Shown here in pieces: positions 45,564 to 54,363 of a stretch of DNA of 64,000 bases (its first letter is position 1; every line of letters starts with the position of its first letter). The stretch lies in NCBI GenBank assembly GCA_021604645.1, contig BQJJ01000009.1, positions 62,001-126,000 of the forward strand, read 5' to 3'. The notes below the pieces were generated by a model that made no database searches, had not been told where the DNA came from, and saw only the letters and a program-made list of their open reading frames with translations. A program made the translations under genes and the position numbers. This DNA comes from Methyloligella sp. (GTDB taxonomy: Bacteria; Pseudomonadota; Alphaproteobacteria; Rhizobiales; HXMU1428-3).

Positions 45564-46748
45564 ATGACGGCAATTGCACAAAATTTGTCTGCAAGGTCAG
45601 GCTCCGCAGTCTCTGCAACAAACTCAATCAGAGTAATGGTTGTTGACGATAGCGTTGTCGTAAGAGGACTGGTCTCTAAGTGGGTTGATGAAGAAGCTGG
45701 AATGGAATCAATTGGAAAATGTTCCAATGGAGCCAAAGCAGTTGAAGAAGTAAAAGCCCTGAACCCAGATGTCATCGTTCTTGATATCGAAATGCCAGTA
45801 ATGGATGGTTTGGAAGCACTGCCAAAGATCCTCAAATTGTGCCCTGGCGTAAAAGTTATCATGGCATCAACTTTAACTCAGAGAAATGCTGAAATTAGTT
45901 TAAAAGCCTTGTCGTTGGGAGCATCCGATTATGTTCCAAAACCAGTTAGTAATAGTGGTGTTACAACATCTTCAGCTTTCAAAATAGACTTGATCAATAA
46001 GATCAAAGCTCTTGGTTCTACACTTTTAAAACAAAAAGCAAAAATAGCACCTGCAAGACCGGCGGTTGTTACAGCCAAAACACCAACAGCCAAACCTACA
46101 GCCGCTGTTTCGCCAAGTGCAGGTTCAGATGATGGGTATTCACTCCGAGAATATTCCAAAAAGCCGCCGAGAATTTTAATCGTTGGAAGTTCAACAGGTG
46201 GACCACCTGCATTAATTTCTGTTCTTGAGGAGTTAGCGCCGGCATTAAAACAGATACCTGTTTTAGTAACACAGCATATGCCAGCGACTTTCACTAAGAT
46301 TTTTGCCGAACATTTAGGCAGGGCTGCTGGTTTACCATCAGCTGAAGGCATCGATGGGGAGCAAGTCCATTCGGGTAAAATTTATGTCGCACCTGGTGGA
46401 AGACATATGATTTTGGAGCGCAAAGGTGCGTTTCCAATTATTCGATTAACAGATGGACCAGAAGTAAATTTCTGCAAACCAGCTGTCGACCCTTTATTTG
46501 AGTCTGTTGCCAAATGTTATGGCGCGACTACGCTATCCATTGTTTTGACGGGCATGGGATCAGATGGAGCAAAAGGGGCGAAAATAGTAGCAGATGCTGG
46601 TGGCTCTGTTATTGCACAAGATGAAGCAACAAGTGTTGTCTGGGGTATGCCAGGCGCAACCGCAAAGATCGGCGCATGCAGTGAAGTACTGCCATTAAAA
46701 CAAATCGCGCCGAAGTTAAAACAATTAATCACAGGGCAAGCAAGATGA
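45564..46748 (+). CDS. cheB: Chemotaxis methylesterase/deamidase CheB
   Basis: The 394-residue protein has an N-terminal receiver (Asp74 in IVLDIEMPVMDG), an Ala/Pro linker, and a methylesterase domain with the Ser, His and Asp catalytic residues in VGSSTGGPPA, VTQHMPATF and GMGSDGAKG. It demethylates chemoreceptors when phosphorylated by CheA. Its stop overlaps the cheR start by 4 bp. Confidence 0.95.
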   Translation: MTAIAQNLSARSGSAVSATNSIRVMVVDDSVVVRGLVSKWVDEEAGMESIGKCSNGAKAVEEVKALNPDVIVLDIEMPVMDGLEALPKILKLCPGVKVIMASTLTQRNAEISLKALSLGASDYVPKPVSNSGVTTSSAFKIDLINKIKALGSTLLKQKAKIAPARPAVVTAKTPTAKPTAAVSPSAGSDDGYSLREYSKKPPRILIVGSSTGGPPALISVLEELAPALKQIPVLVTQHMPATFTKIFAEHLGRAAGLPSAEGIDGEQVHSGKIYVAPGGRHMILERKGAFPIIRLTDGPEVNFCKPAVDPLFESVAKCYGATTLSIVLTGMGSDGAKGAKIVADAGGSVIAQDEATSVVWGMPGATAKIGACSEVLPLKQIAPKLKQLITGQAR

Positions 46749-47650
46749 CACCAAGAGATTTTGATTATTTACGGACATTGCTAAAAAGTGCTTCAGGTTT
46801 GGTTTTAACTGATGACAAGCAATATCTCATTGAATCGCGTCTTTTACCCGTAGCAAAAAAGCTGAAGTATGAGACGATAGATGCAATGGTAGCTGAGCTG
46901 CGTCGCTCTGAAGCAACCTCGCTAAAGAACCAAATTGTTGAAGCAATGACCATCAATGAATCATTCTTCTTCAGAGATAAAACACCATTCGACAACTTTG
47001 AAAACATTATGTTGCCGAAATTGCTGGAAGCTAAAAAAGCACAAAAACATCTACGCATATGGAGTGCTGCAGCATCGACTGGTCAAGAAGCTTATTCACT
47101 AAGCATGATCATGCAGGAATATGCAGCTGAACTAGAAGGTTGGCGTATTGAAATTATCGGAACAGACCTATGTTCAGAAGCTTTGGAAAAAGCAAAGGCC
47201 GGACTTTATAGCCAGTTTGAAGTTCAACGCGGCATGCCTGTTAAGTATTTGGTTAAAAACTTCAAGCAAGTTGGCAGCATGTGGCAGGTGAACTCAAAGA
47301 TTAAATCATCAGTTCAATATCGCCAATTTAATTTGTTGAACAGTTTTAATCTGCTTGGTCGTTTTGACATTATTTTCTGTCGGAATGTTTTGATCTATTT
47401 CGACAAAGAAACAAAGTCAGATATCATTGAAAGAATGGGCAAACAAACAAATCCAAATTGTTATTTGGTACTTGGCGCATCAGAAACTTTAGTTGGTCTG
47501 AACGATAGTTTCGGAACAGTCCCAGATGCAAGAGGTCTGTATCAAATCAAAGATCAAGCCGGTAACAAGCCAGCAAGCGCAATAACAAGGCCTGCTAGCG
47601 GAGCTCCATTGGCAAAAACCGGAACAACAGGTAGAAACTTTACTCGGTAA
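46745..47650 (+). CDS. cheR: Chemoreceptor methyltransferase CheR
   Basis: The 301-residue protein has the CheR N-terminal helical domain, the INESFFFRDKTPFDNF motif, RIWSAAASTGQEAYSLSM for SAM binding, and DIIFCRNVLIYFDKE. It methylates glutamates of chemoreceptors. It is the last gene of the chemotaxis operon and is followed by a clear terminator. Confidence 0.95.
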   Translation: MTPRDFDYLRTLLKSASGLVLTDDKQYLIESRLLPVAKKLKYETIDAMVAELRRSEATSLKNQIVEAMTINESFFFRDKTPFDNFENIMLPKLLEAKKAQKHLRIWSAAASTGQEAYSLSMIMQEYAAELEGWRIEIIGTDLCSEALEKAKAGLYSQFEVQRGMPVKYLVKNFKQVGSMWQVNSKIKSSVQYRQFNLLNSFNLLGRFDIIFCRNVLIYFDKETKSDIIERMGKQTNPNCYLVLGASETLVGLNDSFGTVPDARGLYQIKDQAGNKPASAITRPASGAPLAKTGTTGRNFTR

Positions 47651-47683
47651 GTGAGAAAAGGTCTGCAATAAAAAATTTATGTA

Positions 47684-47715
47684 AAAATGGCGCTGAATTC
47701 CGGCGCCATTTTTTT
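47684..47715 (+). terminator. Terminator of the chemotaxis operon
   Basis: AAAATGGCGC and GCGCCATTTT form a stem followed by a run of T (TTTTTTT), 35 bp after the cheR stop. Confidence 0.88.
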
Positions 47716-47797
47716 GCAAAATAAGAATAAGTAATTCCAACTCTAGAACTAAACCAAAGCAAAATAACTTCAGCTCACTAAATAAAATCCATTTAAA

Positions 47798-47971
47798 GGA
47801 AAAAGGAACATTGCCATTATCGGGCAATGGGGGCACGACGAAGCGTGAGCGTAGTCTGGTACATAAAGATCAGCCTGATCGGAGCTTTAGCGAGCACAGA
47901 TAAGCTGATCGCAAAAAAAGTCGCCCCTCGGAGGCCTGCCGCTTTAGCGGCAGAATAGCCGTGAGAGAAAA
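47798..47971 (+). repeat. Family A structured repeat, copy A7, with module C
   Basis: The 5' box is worn (GGAAAAAGGAAC). Hairpin 1 is CATTGCC/GGGCAATG. Module C lies at 47866-47920 (GATCAG at 47868, CTGATC at 47905). Box CCTCGGAGGC, hairpin 4 GCCGC/GCGGC, tail ATAGCCGTGAGAGAAAA. Copy A8 follows 14 bp later. Confidence 0.85.
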
Positions 47972-47985
47972 CAGAACTATCCAAC

Positions 47986-48108
47986 CGAAGAAGGAGTGGC
48001 GCCACTTCGGCGTCAGGACATGGCGAAGCGTCAAAGTAGTCCGTCGCGTTGCGACGCCTCACGGAGGCTCAAACGCCATAAGCGCTTGAAATAGCCGTGA
48101 GAGAGAAA
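47986..48108 (+). repeat. Family A structured repeat, copy A8
   Basis: CGAAGAAGGAG; hairpin 1 TGGCGCC/GGCGTCA; GGACATGG; a variant middle part with CGTCGC/GCGACG; CACGGAGGC; hairpin 4 CAAACGC/GCGCTTG; tail ATAGCCGTGAGAGAGAAA. It is in tandem with A7, in the convergent cheR-ctrA gap. Confidence 0.86.
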
Positions 48109-48117
48109 AAGCACAAA

Positions 48118-48152
48118 CAAAAAAAGAGCAGTCAATAAAGAGTGCTCTTTTT
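48118..48152 (-). terminator. Terminator after ctrA (bidirectional)
   Basis: AAAAAGAGCA and TGCTCTTTTT pair perfectly across a 12-nt loop with T-runs on both strands, 33 bp after the ctrA stop. Confidence 0.8.
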
Positions 48153-48184
48153 AAATAATTTGTTTATGTAATAAAAAAGAAGGC

Positions 48185-48910
48185 TTAAGCAGCTTCGTGC
48201 TCGCCTTCATGCTCAAGTTGCAACGGACTATCATCATCCGCATCGCGCAATACATAACCCCGGCCCCAAACAGTCTCAATATAATTCTTACCTTCACATG
48301 CAGCAGAAAGTTTTTTACGAAGCTTACAGATAAACACATCAATAATCTTCAATTCCGGCTCGTCCATACCGCCATAGAGGTGGTTAAGGAACATCTCTTT
48401 CGTCAAAGTTGTACCTTTGCGAAGAGATAGCAGTTCAAGCATTTGATATTCTTTGGAAGTCAGGTGAACCCGTTGACCATCAACTTCAACAGTTTTAGCG
48501 TCAAGGTTCACTTTAAGATCGCCAGTTGTAATAACAGATTGCGCATGCCCCTTAGAGCGGCGCACAATTGCATGAATACGTGCAACTAGTTCATCTTTAT
48601 GAAAAGGCTTGGTCATGTAATCATCAGCACCAAAGCCAAGGCCGCGAACTTTATCGTCAATTCCAGCCAAGCCAGATAGAATCAAAATAGGAGTTTTAAC
48701 TTTACTTACACGTAAAGTTTTCAAAACTTCATATCCACTCATGTCTGGTAAATTAATGTCGAGAAGAATGATATCATAATCATAGATCTTGCCAAGATCT
48801 GCCCCTTCTTCTCCAAGATCAGTCGTGTAGACGTTGAAACCTTCAGACTGAAGCATCAAGTCGATACTTTGCGCTGTAGCGCTATCATCCTCAATGAGTA
48901 ATACCCTCAT
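48185..48910 (-). CDS. ctrA: Cell-cycle master response regulator CtrA
   Basis: The 241-residue OmpR-type regulator has Asp51 in the receiver ([13 protein letters not shown]) and the winged-helix DNA-binding domain ([53 protein letters not shown]), near-identical to known CtrA. It ends in an acidic then Ala-Ala tail (HEGEHEAA), matching the ClpXP degron of Caulobacter CtrA. ATG 48910 follows GAGGGG at 6 nt; ATG 48913 is an alternative. Confidence 0.96.
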   Translation of the reverse strand: MRVLLIEDDSATAQSIDLMLQSEGFNVYTTDLGEEGADLGKIYDYDIILLDINLPDMSGYEVLKTLRVSKVKTPILILSGLAGIDDKVRGLGFGADDYMTKPFHKDELVARIHAIVRRSKGHAQSVITTGDLKVNLDAKTVEVDGQRVHLTSKEYQMLELLSLRKGTTLTKEMFLNHLYGGMDEPELKIIDVFICKLRKKLSAACEGKNYIETVWGRGYVLRDADDDSPLQLEHEGEHEAA

Positions 48911-49482
48911 CATATGCCCCTCTTTATAAGCCGTTAACCGGCGACTGCCCATAAAACTTAAATTCAAGCGTCCAGAATATCGCTTGATTTAAATCTTCTC
49001 TTTACAAAGTTACGGGCAAGAAGTTAACAAATCCTAATTTGTATTGAAAAAACAATAACATCACTCGGCTTTTCTTATAAAAACGGCACTTTTCTTAATA
49101 AAAAGGCAATCTTCATAAAAAAAACTTTAACAAAAGGTCTCTTCGTAAAGCCACATCACAAGAGACAGACGAGTTACTTTGGATGATAATGAGGTACGCT
49201 AAAATAGATTATTATTAGGTGCTCTTTTAATTTATTACCGAAACGTTACCTGATTTGCCCGAATCAACGCAACCAAAAATGGCAAAAATTAGTTTATTTT
49301 TTTTAACCTAAAGATATCACTCATAAAATTTAAATTTTGCAGTCACATAAAACTTAAGTTGGCTAGTAAAGCCATCTCAAAAACGCATTATGCAAGCATG
49401 CCCCCCATTATACTTATGACTGTTAAACTGATAACATCCCCTTCATTAAAATTGGGTACATAAAGACTGGGTAACCAATTCA
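48911..49482. other. Divergent ctrA-fliI regulatory region
   Basis: About 570 bp of AT-rich sequence upstream of ctrA and fliI. TTAA-N7-TAAT at 49024-49038 is a near match to a CtrA site and could serve autoregulation. One GANTC site (49261) suits CcrM methylation control. No gene supported. Confidence 0.5.
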
Positions 49483-49497
49483 TTAACGAATGCTTAA
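49483..49497 (+). promoter_or_regulatory. CtrA-binding box upstream of fliI
   Basis: TTAA-CGAATGC-TTAA is an exact TTAA-N7-TTAA CtrA consensus, 79 bp ahead of the preferred fliI start. CtrA drives early flagellar genes in many alphaproteobacteria. Confidence 0.7.
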
Positions 49498-49575
49498 TAA
49501 CGTGAGTGCCATTGTCGAAGTGATTTGTCAAAGCCATTGATTGATTCTCCCACAGCCAACAAAAGAGGTCACTTT

Positions 49576-50883
49576 TTGAAAGCCTTTAAACAAGAATTAG
49601 CAAACATCCAGACCAAGAAAATTTATGGTCGTGTGAAAGCTGTTCAAGGTGTGATGATCGAGATCGCAGGTCCATTAGCAGCATTTGGAATTGGTGCGCG
49701 TTTAAAAATCGAGCGCGATCACTCGAACCCAATCATGGTTGAGGTTGTTGGTTTTAAAGAAGGCGTTGCATTGGCCATGCCGTACGGGAGTTTAGATGGC
49801 ATTAGTATGGGGGCAAAAGCTCACCTTCATTCAAGTAACAATGATGTCTCGCCTTCTGAAAACTGGTTGGGACGTATCGTAAATGCATTAGGTGAGCCTA
49901 TAGATGGTAAGGGACCATTGGAAAATGGTAACCAGCCTGTGCCATTACGCAATTCACCCCCGCCAGCCAATCAAAGAAATAGAGTGGGTGAGCCACTTGA
50001 TCTTGGAGTGAAAGCTTTAAACTGTTTTGCCACCTGTTGTGTGGGACAACGGTTAGGGATTTTCGCGGGCTCAGGTGTTGGAAAGTCTGTCCTCATGTCA
50101 ATGTTGACTAAGAACGCTTCCGCAGATGTTTTTGTGATTGGTCTCATCGGTGAACGAGGAAGAGAAGTTCAAGAATTTATCGAGGACAACCTCGGTGAAG
50201 AAGGTCTAAAAAGATCTGTTGTTGTTGTGGCCACATCAGATGAAGCGGCGTTAATGAGGCGGCAAGCAGCTTACATGACCATGAGCCTGGCTGAATATTT
50301 CAGGGATAAAGATCACAGCGTCCTGTGCATGATTGATAGTATTACCCGCTTTGCAATGGCTGGACGTGAAATCGGGCTCTCGGTTGGTGAGCCCCCGGCA
50401 ACAAAAGGCTACACGCCAACAGTATTCGCCGAATTACCAAGGCTGTTAGAGAGAGCCGGGCCAGGTACAGACAAAGGCTCAATCACTGGGTTATTCACAG
50501 TGCTCGTTGAAGGTGATGATCATAACGAGCCCGTCTCTGATGCAGTACGTGGTATTTTGGATGGACATATAGTCATGGAGCGTTCCATTGCGGAACGTGG
50601 ACGCTATCCAGCAATAAATGTTTTAAAATCAATTTCCCGAACTATGCCAGAATGTGTGCCAGAACAATACAGGCCCGCTATTTATAAAGCGCGGCAATAT
50701 ATGAGCACCTTCTATGATATGGAGGAAATCATCCGTATGGGGGTCTATAGACGCGGTTCTAACCCTGAAACAGACGCTGCCATAGATTACACCGAAAGGC
50801 TGGAACAGTTTTTGCAGCAAGGTAAATCAGAAGCGACCTCACTTAATGATGGCTATGAAGAATTAGTTCAGATTTTAAGTTGA
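49576..50883 (+). CDS. fliI: Flagellar export ATPase FliI
   Basis: The F1-ATPase-beta-like protein has Walker [23 protein letters not shown] and the [20 protein letters not shown] segment. It energises or chaperones export of flagellar subunits. No ATG start is available near the N-terminus. I use TTG 49576 (435 residues) because GAGG lies 7 nt upstream and the CtrA box position leaves room for a leader. A TTG at 49525 would give 452 residues but has no ribosome site. Confidence 0.92.
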   Translation: MKAFKQELANIQTKKIYGRVKAVQGVMIEIAGPLAAFGIGARLKIERDHSNPIMVEVVGFKEGVALAMPYGSLDGISMGAKAHLHSSNNDVSPSENWLGRIVNALGEPIDGKGPLENGNQPVPLRNSPPPANQRNRVGEPLDLGVKALNCFATCCVGQRLGIFAGSGVGKSVLMSMLTKNASADVFVIGLIGERGREVQEFIEDNLGEEGLKRSVVVVATSDEAALMRRQAAYMTMSLAEYFRDKDHSVLCMIDSITRFAMAGREIGLSVGEPPATKGYTPTVFAELPRLLERAGPGTDKGSITGLFTVLVEGDDHNEPVSDAVRGILDGHIVMERSIAERGRYPAINVLKSISRTMPECVPEQYRPAIYKARQYMSTFYDMEEIIRMGVYRRGSNPETDAAIDYTERLEQFLQQGKSEATSLNDGYEELVQILS

Positions 50884-50958
50884 AATTGTCAAAATGTTAA
50901 TGATGAATCAGTATGATATTTTTTTGTATTGGTTCGAATTGTGTAAAGGGTATCGAAC

Positions 50959-51375
50959 ATGAAATCTCGCGAAACTCTTATTCGTTTGCGCAAGTTTGAC
51001 GTGGACGAAAAGCGTCAAAAAGTTGCAGCCATTGAGGCTATGATAAACGACTTTAAATCTATGGCTGATGATCTGGACAATCAGGTCTTGTCAGAACAAC
51101 AACGTGCAGGCGTTGATGATATTAATCATTATGCTTATCCAACATTTGCTAAAGCTGCTGTACAGAGACGTGACAATCTCATGATCTCAATAGCTGATCT
51201 TGAAGCAAAGATGGATGCTGCAAATGATGAACTTCAAGATGCAATGAAAGCATTGAAGAATGTAGAAATTCTTGAAGAACGTGACATGGCTCGCACACGA
51301 GTTAAAGCGGCAAGAAATGAGCAGAACAGCCTAGATGAGTTTGCTCAAAACATGTCGCGTTTAGTAACTCGTTAA
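50959..51375 (+). CDS. fliJ: Flagellar export protein FliJ
   Basis: The 138-residue protein is predicted to be almost entirely alpha-helical coiled coil (MKSRETLIRLRKFDVDEKRQ, IADLEAKMDAANDELQDAMK), with the layout of FliJ. FliJ acts with FliI and FliH in the export gate. It is 75 bp after fliI and is followed by a terminator. Confidence 0.88.
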   Translation: MKSRETLIRLRKFDVDEKRQKVAAIEAMINDFKSMADDLDNQVLSEQQRAGVDDINHYAYPTFAKAAVQRRDNLMISIADLEAKMDAANDELQDAMKALKNVEILEERDMARTRVKAARNEQNSLDEFAQNMSRLVTR

Positions 51376-51440
51376 AGACCTGTTCACTAAAGAATATTTA
51401 GTGAAAATTCATCAAACAGACCGTGATGATCTAAATCTAC

Positions 51441-51475
51441 AAAACGCAGCTTTATAAGCTGCGTTTTTGTTTTTA
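51441..51475 (+). terminator. Terminator after fliJ
   Basis: AAACGCAGCTT and AAGCTGCGTTT pair perfectly around a 3-nt loop, followed by TTGTTTTT. Confidence 0.9.
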
Positions 51476-51539
51476 TGGCATCAAGTAGAGCGTGTCAGAT
51501 AATTTTGAATTCATAAATAAAGCTTCAGAAGTATCCAAC

Positions 51540-51656
51540 AGAAGAAGGGAGTGCTCTACTTCAGAGTACGGACATGGCAGCGTGAGCTGCCCGGCGCTAG
51601 CGCCGTCCCATCGGAGGGCTTTTCGCTTTTTCAGCGAAAAAATAGCCCGCGAGACA
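51540..51656 (+). repeat. Family A structured repeat, copy A9
   Basis: The variant boxes are GAAGAAGGGAG, GGAGGGC and ATAGCCCGCGAGA, the same extra-base type as A6. Hairpins: GTGCTCT/AGAGTAC, GGCAGC/GCTGCC, GGCGC/GCGCC, TTTTCGC/GCGAAAA closed by GGGCT/AGCCC. A truncated RIME-like piece (AGAGCGTGTCAG at 51488) lies 50 bp upstream. Confidence 0.88.
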
Positions 51657-51727
51657 TAATAAAGCACCTTGTTATATTCTTGTATTAAATGCAAAATAGA
51701 AAGCTCAATCAAGTTCAGAGGTTTCTT

Positions 51728-52297
51728 ATGTGCAAGAGTCTTATAAAAAGAGGTCTGATAGCAGGGGCAGTGCTCCTCTTGTGCACCGCTTGCGCCAAAA
51801 ACCCCATTGAAATCCCTGAAGTTGATATTTCCTCAGTAAAAGTTCCTTTAGCTGGCGCTGATCTGACGTCTTCCTTAAGTGGAGAAATCGTCAAAGGTAA
51901 TTATATCGCAATTTATAGCCGCATTGCACTGGGGTTACGTCAATGTTGGTTGGTTGATGGCTCACCTCTAGGAAAGGCGCAGTTCTTTGCAAGAAACAAA
52001 GCTGATGGCTCAGAGAAAAAAGCAGATATATTCATTCATAAACCGGCTGTGCATCCAAAGCGCGGGCCTCGTATTTTCTCAGTTCACCTAAAACCAGCAA
52101 GTGCAAACACAACAGAAGTGCGCTTGGACAATCGGCATCTAACGCCGCAAAATGAAACGAATGTCACGAAAGATATTCGAAACTGGATGCAAGGCGAAAA
52201 AAGCTGCACCGACCACGTTGCAGAAAAGCAAAAAGAAAATCCCGAAAAAAATGCCAGCAAAAAAACAAAAAAAATCACTCTTCCGGTAAGGAAATAA
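51728..52297 (+). CDS. Predicted lipoprotein of unknown function
   Basis: The 189-residue protein has a lipoprotein signal (LIKRGLIAGAVLLLCTAC) with Cys19 as likely lipidated residue, although Cys at -3 is unusual. The mature domain has IALGLRQCWLVDGSPLGKAQ and ends in a Lys-rich tail. AGAGG precedes ATG 51728; an upstream in-frame start at 51689 would spoil the signal peptide. No family recognised. A B element starts 2 bp after the stop. Confidence 0.72.
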   Translation: MCKSLIKRGLIAGAVLLLCTACAKNPIEIPEVDISSVKVPLAGADLTSSLSGEIVKGNYIAIYSRIALGLRQCWLVDGSPLGKAQFFARNKADGSEKKADIFIHKPAVHPKRGPRIFSVHLKPASANTTEVRLDNRHLTPQNETNVTKDIRNWMQGEKSCTDHVAEKQKENPEKNASKKTKKITLPVRK

Positions 52298-52298
52298 C

Positions 52299-52372
52299 GC
52301 GGTTGCCAGTGGGCAACTGAAGCGCCACTAAAAAGCGCGGTTGCTAGTGGGCAATCTAAAGCGCCACTAAAA
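52299..52372 (+). repeat. Two tandem family B elements
   Basis: Copies at 52299-52334 and 52337-52372, with stem GTTGC, loop CAGTGG or TAGTGG, and stem GCAAC (GCAAT in the second), then TGAAGCGCCACTAAAAA. The sequence just after (GAAAAGCCGTGAGGAAAA, 52373-52390) resembles an orphan family A tail. Confidence 0.85.
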
Positions 52373-52408
52373 AGAAAAGCCGTGAGGAAAAATAAAACTT
52401 ACAATATA

Positions 52409-52526
52409 CGAAGAAGGAGTTCAGCCTTTTTCGGGCTGAAGGACATGACGCCAGATGGCGTCCGGCGCAAGCGCCGTACCTCGTAGGCCTATGAGCTTCA
52501 GCTCATAGAATAGCCGTGAGAGAAAA
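52409..52526 (+). repeat. Family A structured repeat, copy A10
   Basis: A 118-bp short form. CGAAGAAGGAG; hairpin 1 TTCAGCC/GGGCTGAA; GGACATG; hairpin 2 GACGCC/GGCGTC; hairpin 3 GGCGC/GCGCC; box ACCTCGTAGGC; hairpin 4 CTATGAGC/GCTCATAG; tail ATAGCCGTGAGAGAAAA. Confidence 0.92.
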
Positions 52527-52534
52527 TAATTCAT

Positions 52535-52569
52535 AAAAAAAGCGACAGCCTCACAGCCATCGCTTTTTT
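52535..52569. terminator. Bidirectional terminator before the JmjC-like gene end
   Basis: AAAAAAGCGA pairs with TCGCTTTTTT around a loop that itself can pair (GGCTG/CAGCC). It serves the leftward gene ending at 52592 and possibly rightward transcripts. Confidence 0.78.
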
Positions 52570-52591
52570 AAAAATCTATGTTCGTTGCAAA

Positions 52592-53539
52592 CTACATTTG
52601 CACGATTTCTGTTCTTTGGCTTTCTGGCAGGTCAATAATCTGACCAATATTTTCAGGATCAAGTGTGAATGTACTTACCATTGTACGTTCTTTCACTTTC
52701 ACAATTTTTGATTTCTTGATTGCAAGAGCTGCAGCGCATTTAGCCATAGCCCCTAAACCATTTGCGTCTGTTGATTTTGGAGACATGCCAAGTTTGCGGC
52801 GCATGATGCCATTTGTGTAATAAACACCATATTTCTTTTGAGCAAAAGGTGTGAAGTAATCTGTTGTGATCGAAACGTTCAAACCGTCGAGATTGTCAAC
52901 GCGATGCGGTGCATTAAGCTGCCAGGAAAGAGCGGTGCCAGGCTCAAGAACAATTTCAGATGCGTCCTTGTCCCAAGCTTCTTTATAAGCAACTTCTTCT
53001 TCAGTCTCACGAAGGATAACGCCTTCTAAAGTTTGATCAGGTAGATGCTCTTTATTGTCAGCATCATACAGCCAAAGTTTCTTACGGCCGCGCACATGGA
53101 ACAAGCAAACATATGGAATGTCAGCATGATAAAGTACCCGAGCACCTGGGCTTGATATCAGCATTGAGCTATTATGTTTGAAAGTTTTAAGCCCCGGTTG
53201 TAGCCCTTCCATTTCCGAAAATGCTTGGTGAACCAGATCGTCATATTCTGGGCATACCACATCAAACCGGCGAAGAGCTAACCAAATGCGGCCTTCAGTG
53301 AGCGCTTGTAAAACTTTGTCACCAGATACATTGTTGATCTCACCTGAGCGCCATTCAGGCTTGTCACCCTGCGCTGTCATAGTGTTGATCATGTAATATT
53401 CACGCGGATAGCGCTCAATTAATTCAGCAAGTTTTTCATCGGTAAATAATCCTGATGACGCAAAGTCATGATTAAAAACTGAAGTGCTTTTCCCAAAATC
53501 TCGAATAGCTTGATCGCTAGCGTCTATTATTTTACTCAT
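52592..53539 (-). CDS. Cupin/JmjC-like putative Fe(II)/2-oxoglutarate oxygenase
   Basis: The 315-residue protein has a likely metal triad His138-x-Asp140 (VLYHADIPY) and His212 (LNAPHRVDN), separated as in cupin-8/JmjC folds, with VCLFHVRGRKKLWLYDAD between them. The C-terminus (about 260-315) is a separate, Lys-rich segment. The substrate, protein or small molecule, is unknown. It is monocistronic, with a terminator. Confidence 0.75.
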   Translation of the reverse strand: MSKIIDASDQAIRDFGKSTSVFNHDFASSGLFTDEKLAELIERYPREYYMINTMTAQGDKPEWRSGEINNVSGDKVLQALTEGRIWLALRRFDVVCPEYDDLVHQAFSEMEGLQPGLKTFKHNSSMLISSPGARVLYHADIPYVCLFHVRGRKKLWLYDADNKEHLPDQTLEGVILRETEEEVAYKEAWDKDASEIVLEPGTALSWQLNAPHRVDNLDGLNVSITTDYFTPFAQKKYGVYYTNGIMRRKLGMSPKSTDANGLGAMAKCAAALAIKKSKIVKVKERTMVSTFTLDPENIGQIIDLPESQRTEIVQM

Positions 53540-53760
53540 TTTTACTCACCAATAAAATTACAAAAAGCATGAAATCTACCTCTAAGTTGTTTTAGGAGTT
53601 TCATGCAAAGCAATAAGTCAAAAGATGTGTTCTTTTGCACCATTATTAAATTTCCAAACAAAGGATAAGTCAAAAAAGTGTATTTTTTATTTTTAAAAAT
53701 GCAAATAAGAAGATTTAATCGGCTTATTTAAAAATATACTTATCAATACGTTAATTGAGC

Positions 53761-54141
53761 CTAATTTGTGTCAATAAGTTGGTTATCTAAAAAATGGCGG
53801 CCTTCACGGTCTTCTATCTCAATGACCCAGATATCAGGGTCATATTGAGTTTGCTGGCGAATAAACTGATCAATTTCAAACTCATCTTGAGGTTCTATGC
53901 CAAATTCAGAATGCCAGCAACGATCAATATCCAGAGTAATTTCACTTTTTGTTTTCTGGGCTTCTTCCATCAGAAATAGAGGAGCAGGGCTATAAAGTTG
54001 GGCGGTTCTATCTAGTAGGGCGACTTTAATATATATAGCGCCAGCAGTTGCCTCACCGCGCTGGGTTAAAACCGCACTTGCCCCGCCATTATTAACTTGG
54101 CGAATAAAAGCAGAAACCCAAATATGAGAATGAAGCCGCAT
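53761..54141 (-). CDS. DUF1491 family protein
   Basis: The 126-residue protein reads LHSHIWVSAFIRQVNNGGA...GAIYIKVALLDRTAQLYSPAP and ends in WVIEIEDREGRHFLDNQLI, the DUF1491 pattern of alphaproteobacteria. It is soluble and its function is unknown. It lies downstream of the peptidoglycan-binding protein gene, separated by a B array and A11. Confidence 0.85.
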   Translation of the reverse strand: MRLHSHIWVSAFIRQVNNGGASAVLTQRGEATAGAIYIKVALLDRTAQLYSPAPLFLMEEAQKTKSEITLDIDRCWHSEFGIEPQDEFEIDQFIRQQTQYDPDIWVIEIEDREGRHFLDNQLIDTN

Positions 54142-54214
54142 GTCGAAAACCTGATGTGAGAGTTGTTTTTAAGCGCTCACTATAAGAAAAACGTTATGAA
54201 TTAGCCATAATAAA

Positions 54215-54326
54215 GCGCAGTTGTTTGTGGGCAATTGAAGCGCCACTAAAAGCGCGGTTGCTAGTGGGCAACTGAAGCGCCACTAAAAGCGCGGTTGCTA
54301 GTAGGCAACCTGAAGCACCACTAAAA
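54215..54326 (+). repeat. Array of three tandem family B elements
   Basis: Units of 37, 37 and 38 bp at 54215, 54252 and 54289, each GCG-C-stem-loop-stem plus TGAAGCGCCACTAAAA or TGAAGCACCACTAAAA. The stems are GTTG/CAAT, GTTGC/GCAAC and GTTGC/GCAAC. The array is followed by an orphan A tail (AATAACCGTGAGAGAAA, about 54330-54346). Confidence 0.9.
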
Positions 54327-54363
54327 AGTAATAACCGTGAGAGAAAGCGCAATTCTATCAACT

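Noticed and set aside
54215-54326. CRISPR-like tandem repeats
   Set aside because: The units are directly adjacent, with no unique spacers between them, and single copies occur elsewhere in the window. No cas gene is present.
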